Below are positions 25,600 through 32,880 of a DNA stretch of 32,880 bases, piece by piece (the first letter of the stretch is position 1; each line of letters opens with the position of its first letter). This stretch comes from an uncultured Rhodospirillales bacterium. Lineage in GTDB: Bacteria; Pseudomonadota; Alphaproteobacteria; Acetobacterales; Acetobacteraceae. Where the stretch lies: the NCBI GenBank assembly GCA_903845065.1, contig CAIMWH010000035.1, positions 1-32,880 on the forward strand, in the 5' to 3' direction. Position numbers and translations under genes: made by a program. Below the pieces are notes generated by a model that saw only the letters and a program-made list of their open reading frames with translations, did no database searches and was not told the origin of the DNA.

Positions 25600-27603
25600 A
25601 TGCACCCCGGCGACCCCGCCAGCGAAAACCGCATCGCCGGCATTTACGAAGTCGATTTCGGCCATCCGCTGGAGGGTGTTGCCCCGGGGCAGCGCGCTTT
25701 CGCGGTGATCGATCATGGCGAGTCCCGTGGGCATCATATGGCGGCGGAGGTCGCACCCCACCTGCCGGCGCGGTCCGGCGAGTTGTTGAAGTTCCAGGCC
25801 GGGGCGATCCCTGGCGTGCTTTGCCCGCTCGCGCATGGCCGCGCCGCCGACCGGAACGGGCGCACCGGATTCTATGTGGTGATGCCGGTTCCGCCTGGCC
25901 CGGCGCTGCTTGCCCCGGGGGTGGGTGCGTTTCCGCCCTGGCCGGAGGCGGATATTCTCCACCAGGTGCTGCGCCCGGCCGCGCTGGCGCTCGATGGGTT
26001 GCGCGCACGGGGCATCACCCACCGCGCCATTCGCCCGGAGAACCTGTTCCGCGCCGCCGCCGGTGAACCGGTGGTGCTCGGCGGTGCCTGGGCTGCCCCG
26101 CCTGCCCTGTTCCAGGGCGCCATTTTCGAGCCGCCCTATGCCGCGATGTGCACCCGCGCCGGGTGCGGCAATGGCAGCCCGGCCGATGACGTCTATGCCC
26201 TTGGTGTCACCATGCTGGTGCTCGCCCTTGGCCACGCCCCGATGGCCGGGCTGCCTGGCGCGGCGGTGATCCAGGCCAAGCTTGAGCGCGGCAGCTTCGC
26301 CGCACTGGTGGGGGATGAGCGGCTGCCGCCGGTGATCCAGGATATCGTGCGCGGGATGCTGGCGGAGGACCCGGAGCATCGCCCGACGCCGGCCTTGCTC
26401 GCCGATATCGAGGTTGCCCGTGGCCGCCGGGTTGCCGCGCGGCCGCCGCGCCGGGCGCAGAAGGCGCTCGAAATCGCCGGCCATGCGGCCTGGACCGCCC
26501 GCACCCTGGCCTTCGCCCTTGCCCGCGAGCCTGCCGCCGGCGTTCCCGCGTTGCGCAACGGCATGGTGGATCGCTGGATCCGCCGCAATCTCGGGGACAG
26601 CGCGCTGGCGGCGCGGCTGGATGAAACCCTCCATTTGCGCGCCAGCCCGGCCGACGCCGCCACCCAGCGCGATGATGCCACCCTGGTGATGCGCGCCGTT
26701 GCGGTGCTCGATCCGTTCGCCCCGCTGTGCTGGAACGCGGTGGCGGTGTGGCCCGATGCGATCGGGACGGCGCTGGCTGCAATGGAGGAGCCCGATCCTG
26801 CGGGCGCCGCCGCCCCGTTGGGGGATATGGTGGAGATGATCGGGGACGAGGCGGTTGCTGTGTGGGCCGCCGCGCGGGCCGATCGGGCGGACCCGACCTC
26901 CGCCCGCCTCGATGCCAATCAGTATCGCGCCCTGCTGCGGCAGAAGGGCTGGGGCGGTGGGTTGCCGCGGCTGCGCTATACGCTGAACCAGTTGCTGCCC
27001 TGCCGCAGCCCGTTGCTGCGCGATGCCGCCGTGGTTCGCCTCGCCGACCTGCTGCCGGCGCTGGAGGGGCTTGCCATCGCGGGGCGGGGGTTTGACGGGC
27101 TGGACCCCGAGATTGCCGCCTTCATCGCGGCGCGCGGAGATCATGGAGGCGAGGCGGACCTGCTGCTGCTCGGGGACCCGCGACGGGCCGACCAGCATGC
27201 CATCGCGACCCTGCGCCTGCTCGCCGGCGTGCAATCGCGCACCCAGGCCCCGGCCGCGCCCGCCCTCGCTGGCTGGCTCGGCACCCGGCTTGCCCCGGCT
27301 TTCGCGGTGTTCGAAAGCCGGGATCGCCGGCGGCAGCGTGAGGCTGCCCTGGCCGAACTCGCCGCCTCCGGCCGTCTTGGCGCCCTGCTCGCGCTGATCG
27401 ACGATCCCGAGGGCATCGCGACTGACCGCCGGGAACATGGCGCCGCCAGCGCCAGGGTGGCCGCGATCGACCACCGGCTTGACCGGTTGCAGGCCGCCGC
27501 CAGTTCGCGCGCCGCGCTTGCGGGCCGCCTCGGGCAGGAAGCCGTGGCCGCCGCCGCCGCGATGGGCCTGGTCTATGCGGTGATGGCGGCATTGCTCGCA
27601 TGA
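25600..27603 (+). CDS. Protein-kinase-like protein with degenerate catalytic motifs (probable pseudokinase)
   Basis: A protein of 667 residues. The first third resembles a bacterial Ser/Thr kinase fold: ALALDGLRARGITHRAIRPENLF is the catalytic-loop region and SPADDVYALGVTMLVLALG the F-helix region, followed by EDPEHRPT. Key residues are changed: the loop reads HRAIRPEN (141-148) instead of HRDxKPEN, so the catalytic Asp is Ala143, and the DFG site reads LGGAW, lacking the magnesium Asp. No glycine-rich loop or clear VAIK lysine is seen. The remaining two-thirds is alanine-rich, helical, unrecognised, and ends in a hydrophobic stretch that could anchor in the membrane. GGAG (25587-25590) favours ATG 25600 over GTG 25555. 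Its stop overlaps the start of the next gene in ATGA. Confidence 0.75.
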   Translation: MHPGDPASENRIAGIYEVDFGHPLEGVAPGQRAFAVIDHGESRGHHMAAEVAPHLPARSGELLKFQAGAIPGVLCPLAHGRAADRNGRTGFYVVMPVPPGPALLAPGVGAFPPWPEADILHQVLRPAALALDGLRARGITHRAIRPENLFRAAAGEPVVLGGAWAAPPALFQGAIFEPPYAAMCTRAGCGNGSPADDVYALGVTMLVLALGHAPMAGLPGAAVIQAKLERGSFAALVGDERLPPVIQDIVRGMLAEDPEHRPTPALLADIEVARGRRVAARPPRRAQKALEIAGHAAWTARTLAFALAREPAAGVPALRNGMVDRWIRRNLGDSALAARLDETLHLRASPADAATQRDDATLVMRAVAVLDPFAPLCWNAVAVWPDAIGTALAAMEEPDPAGAAAPLGDMVEMIGDEAVAVWAAARADRADPTSARLDANQYRALLRQKGWGGGLPRLRYTLNQLLPCRSPLLRDAAVVRLADLLPALEGLAIAGRGFDGLDPEIAAFIAARGDHGGEADLLLLGDPRRADQHAIATLRLLAGVQSRTQAPAAPALAGWLGTRLAPAFAVFESRDRRRQREAALAELAASGRLGALLALIDDPEGIATDRREHGAASARVAAIDHRLDRLQAAASSRAALAGRLGQEAVAAAAAMGLVYAVMAALLA

Positions 27604-28070
27604 GCGCCGCCGCCGCCCCCCGCGCGGGCGGGCGCATCTGGCTGCTCGGCCTTGCCTGCGGCATCGGCGCCGCGCTTGCTCCGGCCACCCTGGCGCTCGC
27701 CGGCATCCTGCTCGCCCCGGCGATGCTGGCCTGGCTTGCCGATCCGCGGCCGGGCAAGACCGGCGCCCGGCCCGTGATCCTCGCCGGTGCCGCCGGGGCC
27801 GCGACGCCGCTACTCAGCCTGTGGTCACAGGGGCATCACCTCGCCATGGCGATGGCCCTCGCGGCGGACACGCGCACACTCGCCCTCGCGTGGTCCGTGC
27901 AGGGCGGCGCCTGGCTCGCCGTGGAGGCGCTGCCCCACCTCATCCGCCTGCTGCTCGATGGTGCCGCCGGTACCGAGGCGATGGCGCTGCGCCGCAGCCG
28001 CGCCACGCTGGAAGCCGCCTGGGGCATCCCACGGCGGGATGCGAGCGCCGAGGCGGGCGACGCCGGGTGA
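27600..28070 (+). CDS. Small multi-pass membrane protein coupled to the kinase-like gene
   Basis: A 156-residue protein that I do not recognise. Hydrophobic segments lie at about 11-46 (two helices, IWLLGLACGIGAAL onward), 58-75 (PVILAGAAGAATPLLSLW) and 95-118; the C-terminal 40 residues are polar and charged. The ATG overlaps the kinase-like stop by four bases, which argues for joint expression and possibly a complex. It ends nine bases from the convergent family-5 binding protein at 28080. Confidence 0.65.
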   Translation: MSAAAAPRAGGRIWLLGLACGIGAALAPATLALAGILLAPAMLAWLADPRPGKTGARPVILAGAAGAATPLLSLWSQGHHLAMAMALAADTRTLALAWSVQGGAWLAVEALPHLIRLLLDGAAGTEAMALRRSRATLEAAWGIPRRDASAEAGDAG

Positions 28071-28079
28071 CGTTGGGCG

Positions 28080-29654
28080 TCAGGCCCGGCGCATGTCGTA
28101 GAACTGCGGAAACCCCATCCGCGCCCCGGTGAACGCCTTGTTCCAGGCCGAGGGAAAATAGGTCACGCCGAGCGGGATATACGGCACGTCCACCCAGAAT
28201 TGCCGCTGGATTTCTTCGCACACCCGCTTCTGGGCCGCCAGATCGGGGGCATCGAACCATGCCGTGCGCAGTTCCTCCATGCGCGGCATCGTCGGCCAGC
28301 CGAACCAGGCCTTGTCGCCGTTGCCGCGGATGCCAAGCTGGGAGGCCGGATCGAAGTTGTTGGTGCCGTTGAGGAAGGTGAAATAGATGTTCCAGCCGCC
28401 CTGCGCCGGCGGTTTGCGGCTGGCGCGGCGCTGCACCACGGTGCCCCAGTCGATCGCCTGGAAATCGACGTTCATGCCGACCTGGCGCAGGTAATCCGCC
28501 GCCACCAGGGCCATCGCGTTGGTTTGCGGATAGTCGGACGCCCCGAGCACCACCACCGGTTCGCCCTTGTAGCCGGCCGCCACCAACTCGCGCTTCACCC
28601 GCGCCAGGTCCCGCGAGCCGGTCAGCACTTCGATCCCGGCCTCGCTTGCCATCGGCGCGCCGGGGCAGAACACGCCGACGCGATCCTTCCACAGCGCCCG
28701 CTCATCCCCGGCCACCGCCGTCATGAATGCTTCCTGATCGATGCCGCCGAGCAGCGCGCGCCGGATGGCGGGATTGTCGAACGGCGGGAACAGGCAGTTG
28801 AAGCGCAGGCAGCCGATACCGCCCGCCGGATCGAGCACCTCCATCGCGAGCTTGCCGGTCTTGCGCAGCATCGGCAGCAGATCGGGGGTTGGGGTCTGCC
28901 AGTAGTCCACCTCGCCGTTCATCAGCGCATTGGCGGCGGTTTGGGGATCGGGGATGGTGATCCATTCCACCCGCTCGAAATGCACCCGCTTCGGGCCGGC
29001 GGTGAAGGTGGGGGAGCCATCGGCGCGCGGCACATAGCCGTCGAACCGCTCATAGACCACCCGCGAGCCGGCCACCCGCTCATCGGCGCGGAAGCGGAAC
29101 GGGCCGGAGCCCACCATCTCCACCACCTGCTTGGAGGGATCGGTCAGCGCCAGGCGTTCCGGCATGATGCAGGGCATCGGCGTCCCGGTTTTGCCGAGCG
29201 CGTTGGGGAGCAGCGGGAACGGCCGCTTCAGGCGGAAACGAAAGGTCTTGTCGTCGACGGCCGACAACTCGTCCGTCGCTTCCATCAACGCCTGCCCGAA
29301 CGCGTCACGCGCGGCGAAGCGGCGGATGGAGGCCACCACATCGCGGGCCCGCACCGGTTCGCCGTCATGGAATTTCAGCCCGTCCCGCAGGGTGATCGTC
29401 CACTGCCGGCCTTCGTTCTCGATGACGTGGCCGGCCACCATCTGCGGCTGCATGGAGTAGTCCGCCGCCTGGCCCCACAGGGTGTCGAACACCAGGTAGC
29501 CGTGGTTTCGCGCATTTGTCGCCGTCGTCCAGACCGGATCGAGCATCGACAAATCCCCCTCGGGGATCACCTTCAGGACGCTCTTCGCCTGCGCAGAGGC
29601 AATGTGCGGCGCCGCCAATGCGGCGGCGGACGCGAGGAGGGTACGACGTTTCAT
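28080..29654 (-). CDS. ABC transporter substrate-binding protein, family 5 (peptide type)
   Basis: A 524-residue periplasmic binding protein. The leader MKRRTLLASAAALAAPHIASAQA has a twin-arginine-like motif and a clean cleavage site. Family-5 signatures: LRDGLKFHDGEPVRARDVVASIRRF, VGSGPFRF, GEVDYWQTP, FNCLFPPFDNPAIRRALL, and WFDAPDLAAQKRVCEE. GAGG six bases before ATG 29654 supports that start over 29681. It is a diverged paralog of 17616-19175 and again lacks adjacent permease or ATPase genes. It lies downstream of an amidase and a gamma-glutamyltransferase on the same strand, but a strong terminator hairpin separates it from the amidase. Confidence 0.9.
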   Translation of the reverse strand: MKRRTLLASAAALAAPHIASAQAKSVLKVIPEGDLSMLDPVWTTATNARNHGYLVFDTLWGQAADYSMQPQMVAGHVIENEGRQWTITLRDGLKFHDGEPVRARDVVASIRRFAARDAFGQALMEATDELSAVDDKTFRFRLKRPFPLLPNALGKTGTPMPCIMPERLALTDPSKQVVEMVGSGPFRFRADERVAGSRVVYERFDGYVPRADGSPTFTAGPKRVHFERVEWITIPDPQTAANALMNGEVDYWQTPTPDLLPMLRKTGKLAMEVLDPAGGIGCLRFNCLFPPFDNPAIRRALLGGIDQEAFMTAVAGDERALWKDRVGVFCPGAPMASEAGIEVLTGSRDLARVKRELVAAGYKGEPVVVLGASDYPQTNAMALVAADYLRQVGMNVDFQAIDWGTVVQRRASRKPPAQGGWNIYFTFLNGTNNFDPASQLGIRGNGDKAWFGWPTMPRMEELRTAWFDAPDLAAQKRVCEEIQRQFWVDVPYIPLGVTYFPSAWNKAFTGARMGFPQFYDMRRA

Positions 29655-29668
29655 CTCGGGCCTCGGTG

Positions 29669-29729
29669 AAAAAAGCATCACAGGGAGACGGCGAGAAGGC
29701 CGGACCAGCCTTCTCGCGATCTCCCCGTG
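29669..29729 (-). terminator. Intrinsic terminator after the amidase gene
   Basis: On the reverse strand, arms CGAGAAGGC and GCCTTCTCG (9 bp), extended past a 3x3 internal loop by GGGAGA/TCTCCC and CAC/GTG, form a long hairpin (29679-29729). A run of six T on the reverse strand follows four bases later (29674-29669). This is the only hairpin in the window with a proper T tract. It lies between the amidase stop and the binding-protein start. Confidence 0.8.
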
Positions 29730-29761
29730 AATCTACCCCTTCCCGACGCCGTGCGCGACGC

Positions 29762-31255
29762 TCAATCGAAGCCGATAAACCCCGGCATCGCCGAAATCGG
29801 CGCGGCGGCCTTCAGGCGCGCGATGTCGGGCACCGGCCGGGCCGTGCGTGCATCGCCGGCGAGTGCCGCCTCGAGCTGGGCCGCCACCGCGAGCACGAAG
29901 GCATCGCCGCCGCGCGGCCCGACGATCTGCAGGCCGAACGGCATTCCGGAGCGATCCACCCCCACCGGCAGGCTCACCGCCGGATGGCCCGGCAGGGTCA
30001 CCGCGTAGGCCAGCGACAGCCAGTGGAAGTAGGTGCGGGTCGGCACGCCGTCGATTTCCGCCGGATACAGCTCGCTCCACGGCCGCGGTGACAGCGTGAT
30101 GGTGGGCGTGATGATGATGTCGTAGTCGCGGAAGAACGCCTGCCAGCGGCGGTAGAGCTGGGTCTGGATTTCCTGCGCCCGCGCCACGTCGACCGCGGAA
30201 TACTTCAGGCCCTCCTCGACATTCACCCGGATATTGGGCCCCAGGTCCTGCGGGCGTGTCCGGTAGCGATCGAGTTGCACGGTCAGGTAGCCGACCGAGC
30301 GCAGCACCTCGAACGCCTCGTTGGAGCCCGAGCAGTCCGGCGAGGCGTCATCGGCGCGGCCGAACATGCCGCGGAAGAGGCCGGTTTTTTCGGCGAAAAC
30401 CTCGCGGATGTGGCGCTCCGTCGGGGTGAAGCCGAAATCGGGGGTGACCGCCACGCGCAGTTGCGAGAGATCGACCTGCGCGGGGGGATAATAGTCCCCG
30501 GGGACGCGCACATGCTTGCCGTGGACCGTTGTCGCCAGCGGATCGCCCGCGTCGTCGGAGGCCATTGCCCCCATCAGCAGGCAGGTATCCGCGACATTGC
30601 GCCCCATCGGCCCTTCGACCCCGAGGCCGGACCAGCCGAGCCCGCGGGTTTCGGACGGCACCGCGCCCGGGGTGGGCCGGAAGCCCACGATCCCGCAGAA
30701 TCCGGCGGGGTTGCGCAGGCTGCCGCCCATGTCGGACCCGCTGCACAGCGGCACCATGTTGGTGGCGAGCGCCACAGCGGAGCCGCCGGAGGAGCCGGCG
30801 CAGGACTTCACCGGATCGAACGGATTGCCCGTGGCGCCGTAGACCGAATTGCGCGTGTTTGCCCCGGCGCCCCACTCCGGGGTGTTGGTCTTGCCCAGGA
30901 TGATGCCGCCCGCGGCGCGGATCCGGGCGACGAACCCGGCATCGGCCTCGGGGACATGATCGCGGAAAATCGGCGAGCCCCAGGTGGTGCGCAGGCCCTT
31001 GGTGGCCGAGAGGTCCTTGATGCCGACCGGCAGGCCGTGCAGGGCGCCGAGCGTGTCGCCGCGGACCACCGCGGTCTCGGCGGCCTTTGCCGCCGCACGG
31101 GCGCCGGCGTAGTCGCGCGCCACCATGGCGTTTACCGCCGGGTCCACCGCCTCGATCCGGTCGATGCAGCTTTCCAGCAACTCCACCGGCGAAAGCTTCT
31201 TCCGCCCGATCAGCGCCCGAGCCTCAACCGCCGTCAACTCACAAGCCTCGCTCAT
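29762..31255 (-). CDS. Amidase (amidase signature family)
   Basis: A 497-residue amidase-signature enzyme hydrolysing a C-N amide bond. The Ser-cisSer-Lys triad is visible: Lys80 in PVGIKD, the glycine/serine-rich CAGSSGGSA (152-160, with cis-Ser155), and nucleophile Ser179 in GSDMGGSLRNPA. The N-terminus (LTAVEARALIGRKKLSPVELLESCIDRIEAVDPAVNAMV) is standard for the family. No signal peptide, so cytoplasmic. The substrate is not predictable; it is not clearly the GatA subunit, since no gatB or gatC is adjacent. It is separated from the gamma-glutamyltransferase by a repeat and from the binding protein by a terminator. Confidence 0.9.
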   Translation of the reverse strand: MSEACELTAVEARALIGRKKLSPVELLESCIDRIEAVDPAVNAMVARDYAGARAAAKAAETAVVRGDTLGALHGLPVGIKDLSATKGLRTTWGSPIFRDHVPEADAGFVARIRAAGGIILGKTNTPEWGAGANTRNSVYGATGNPFDPVKSCAGSSGGSAVALATNMVPLCSGSDMGGSLRNPAGFCGIVGFRPTPGAVPSETRGLGWSGLGVEGPMGRNVADTCLLMGAMASDDAGDPLATTVHGKHVRVPGDYYPPAQVDLSQLRVAVTPDFGFTPTERHIREVFAEKTGLFRGMFGRADDASPDCSGSNEAFEVLRSVGYLTVQLDRYRTRPQDLGPNIRVNVEEGLKYSAVDVARAQEIQTQLYRRWQAFFRDYDIIITPTITLSPRPWSELYPAEIDGVPTRTYFHWLSLAYAVTLPGHPAVSLPVGVDRSGMPFGLQIVGPRGGDAFVLAVAAQLEAALAGDARTARPVPDIARLKAAAPISAMPGFIGFD

Positions 31256-31308
31256 ACCCGTCCCCTCCGTACCAGCCGTCGTCTCTCGGTGCTGCCACAG
31301 GACACAAC

Positions 31309-31386
31309 GGATAAAAGGTTTTTGCTTCTTTTTTCAAAAAGAAGGGCTTTCTTTTTTGAAAAAAGGAAACAAAAAACTCTTATCCG
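31309..31386. repeat. REPIN-like AT-rich repeat, copy E (tail-to-tail pair)
   Basis: An inverse unit (GGATAAAAGGTTTTTGCTTC, then TTTTTTCAAAAAGAAG) runs straight into a forward unit (TTTCTTTTTTGAAAAAA, then CAAAAAACTCTTATCCG), so the whole 78 bases is one imperfect palindrome with CGGATAA / TTATCCG at its ends. It sits between co-directional reverse-strand genes (gamma-glutamyltransferase upstream, amidase downstream). Same outward arrangement as the copy at 15273. Confidence 0.8.
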
Positions 31387-31411
31387 TGCCTGTGTATCTT
31401 ACTGATTTATC

Positions 31412-32880
31412 TCAATAGCCAAGTGCGAGGCCGTCCTTGCGGGGGTCGGAGCCGCCCACCAGGACGCCGCGCTTGCGATCGATGTAGATGGCCTGGCCGC
31501 CGCCGTGCGGGCCGGCGATGGGCTCCGGGGCGTGGCCCATCCGGGTCAGCTTTTCCACCACATCCATCGGAATCCCGCGCTCCACCTGGACCTTGCCGCG
31601 CAGCGGCATCAGGCGGGGCAGGTCGATGGCTTCCTGCAGGTCCAGCCCGTAGTCGAAGTGATTGGCCAGGAACAGGGAGTGCCCCATCGGCTGGAAATGC
31701 CCGCCCATCACGCCATACGGCATCAGCGCCTCGCCCGAGGTGTCGGTGACCATGCCCGGAATGATGGTGTGCATCGGCCGCTTGTTCGGCGCGATGCAGT
31801 TGGGGTGGCCACGCTCGATGCGGAAGCCGAAGCCGCGGTTCTGCAGCATCACCCCGGCATTCGGCGCCAGGATGCCCGAGCCGAAGCCCTCGAACAGCGA
31901 GTTGATGAACGAGCAGGCGTTGCCGTCCTTGTCCACCACGCAGAGGTAGACGGTGTCCTTGTGGCGGGCCATGTCGCTCTCGCCGGCGTCCGGCAGGGTG
32001 GACATCGCGGCGTCATCGCGGATCAGGCCGCGCAGGGCGCCGAGATAGGCGGGGTCCAGCAGCTTGGCGACGGGTACATCGACCTGCCCGGGGTCGGCGA
32101 GGAAGGCGTCGCGATCGCGATAGGCCAGGCGCGCCGCCTCGATATGGCGATGCAGGCGCTCGACCGACAGCGGCCCGCCGGCGGACGGCTGCATGCCGTC
32201 CAGCATGCCGAGGATCATCAGGGTCACGATGCCCTGGCCGTTCGGCGGGCACTGCCACACCGTGCGGCCGCGGAAATCCATGTGGATGGGTTCGACGAAC
32301 TGCGCCGCGGTGCGCCCGTTGGCGAAATCCTCCTCGGTGTGCAGGCCGCCCTTGGCGCGCAGCGTGGCCACGATATCGGCCGCCACCTCGCCCTCGTAGA
32401 ACGCCTTCGAGCCGTGCTTGGCGATCGCCCGCAGCGTGGCGGCCAGTTCCTTCTGGACAAACATGTCACCCACCGCAGGCGAGCCGCCGTTGGGGAGGAA
32501 CTTCGTGGTGCCGTTCTTCTGCAGCTTGGGAATGCTGTTGACCCAGTCATTGGCGACGCGCGGGTGGATCGGATGGCCGTTCTCGGCAAACCAGATCGCC
32601 GGCTGCAACAGCTCGTCGAACCCCTTGGTGCCGAAGCGCTTCAGCAGCGTCTCCCAGGCCGAGATCGCGCCAGGCACGGTGACGGCATGGGCCGAGGTGT
32701 TCTCGATGGCGGTGATCTGGCGCTGCTCGAACCAGTCGATATTCGCAGCCGCCGGGGCGCGGCCGGAGCCGTTCAGGGCGTAGACCTTCTTCTCGCCGGC
32801 CGGGGCGTAGAGGCAGAAGCAGTCCCCGCCGATGCCGGTCGAGGCCGGCTCGATCACGCATTGCACCGCGACGGCGGCGA
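31412..32880 (-). CDS. Gamma-glutamyltransferase family protein (N-terminus beyond window)
   Basis: The C-terminal 489 residues of a gamma-glutamyltransferase-fold Ntn hydrolase. These precursors cut themselves before a catalytic threonine; here that is the Thr in DTVYLCVVDKDGNACSF (codon 31952-31954). Other family features are ASTGIGGDCFC near the left end, PPNGQG, FGSGI, and the C-terminal GVMGGHFQPMGH and GPHGGGQA segments. The classic TTHYS is replaced by TVYLC, which fits the YwrD-like branch rather than E. coli GGT. The ATG at 32864-32866 is internal, as the frame stays open to the window edge. Family members hydrolyse or transfer gamma-glutamyl groups, usually from glutathione; whether this one is exported cannot be seen. 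Confidence 0.9.
   Translation of the reverse strand, partial: AAVAVQCVIEPASTGIGGDCFCLYAPAGEKKVYALNGSGRAPAAANIDWFEQRQITAIENTSAHAVTVPGAISAWETLLKRFGTKGFDELLQPAIWFAENGHPIHPRVANDWVNSIPKLQKNGTTKFLPNGGSPAVGDMFVQKELAATLRAIAKHGSKAFYEGEVAADIVATLRAKGGLHTEEDFANGRTAAQFVEPIHMDFRGRTVWQCPPNGQGIVTLMILGMLDGMQPSAGGPLSVERLHRHIEAARLAYRDRDAFLADPGQVDVPVAKLLDPAYLGALRGLIRDDAAMSTLPDAGESDMARHKDTVYLCVVDKDGNACSFINSLFEGFGSGILAPNAGVMLQNRGFGFRIERGHPNCIAPNKRPMHTIIPGMVTDTSGEALMPYGVMGGHFQPMGHSLFLANHFDYGLDLQEAIDLPRLMPLRGKVQVERGIPMDVVEKLTRMGHAPEPIAGPHGGGQAIYIDRKRGVLVGGSDPRKDGLALGY

Noticed and set aside
25473-26066. Forward ATG at 25473 with a good AAGGAGA ribosome site
   Set aside because: Its frame runs out of frame into the kinase-like gene and translates to Arg/Pro/Gly-rich sequence without motifs. 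A very short leader peptide is possible but unsupported.
25510-27474. Reverse-strand open frame of 654 codons opposite the kinase-like gene
   Set aside because: The forward frame shows kinase-fold motifs and couples to the next gene; the reverse translation is low-complexity Gly/Arg/His.
28061-28091. Inverted repeat CGCCGGG / CCCGGCG between convergent genes
   Set aside because: Only 7 bp with a 17-base loop and it overlaps both coding ends; too weak to call a terminator.

Overview
This window looks like chromosomal DNA from a GC-rich alphaproteobacterium, most likely the order Rhodospirillales and probably Acetobacteraceae. That placement is inference: it rests on uniformly GC-rich coding DNA, three PEP-CTERM proteins ending in the PEPASM...GAGLA..AARRKR type, Tat-like orphan family-5 binding proteins, and AT-rich TTCTTTTTTGAAAAAA hairpin repeats between genes. 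No rRNA, tRNA, CRISPR array, transposase or phage gene is visible. The window is a patchwork of short metabolic and regulatory operons.

Layout. 0-2 kb: the end of an unknown gene, then two tandem paralogous PEP-CTERM surface proteins. The second has a near-perfect sigma-54 promoter and an IHF-like site; the first has no normal start codon. 2-6 kb: an SDR oxidoreductase, then a complete polar amino-acid ABC importer (binding protein, two permeases, ATPase). 6-8 kb: a reverse-strand SDR plus acyl-CoA dehydrogenase pair, with both usual catalytic-glutamate positions changed in the dehydrogenase. 8-10.4 kb: a nucleotidyltransferase-fold protein and a soluble globin-coupled chemoreceptor with a C-terminal PilZ domain. 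10.5-14.6 kb: a tightly coupled PhyH dioxygenase / serine hydrolase / SDR operon, then a phospholipase C-like phosphoesterase. 14.6-16.8 kb (reverse): nitroreductase, HAD phosphatase and a flavin-binding PNPOx-like protein. 17 kb: a third PEP-CTERM protein. 17.6-21.6 kb: a family-5 solute-binding protein, a phosphonate-monoesterase-like sulfatase and a TerC/YjbE membrane protein. 21.6-25.3 kb: adenylosuccinate lyase, an orphan PAS histidine kinase and an EAL phosphodiesterase. 25.6-28 kb: a degenerate kinase-like protein translationally coupled to a small membrane protein. 28-32.9 kb (reverse): a second family-5 binding protein, an amidase and a gamma-glutamyltransferase that runs off the end.

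How parts may work together. The ABC importer is a self-contained operon. The 28-32.9 kb set (gamma-glutamyltransferase, amidase, peptide-type binding protein) could serve scavenging of gamma-glutamyl or amide compounds. Cyclic-di-GMP is a thread: a PilZ domain on the globin chemoreceptor and an EAL enzyme divergent from the pseudokinase pair. The PEP-CTERM proteins need an exosortase encoded elsewhere.

Non-coding structure. Five intergenic sites carry one or two copies of an AT-rich hairpin repeat of about 40 bp, paired in either inverted orientation (REPIN-like). Several strong hairpins act as probable terminators, and two of them include or touch the Shine-Dalgarno sequence of the next gene. 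The only gap above 300 bp (858-1172) holds a terminator hairpin, an AT-rich tract with the IHF-like site, and the sigma-54 promoter.
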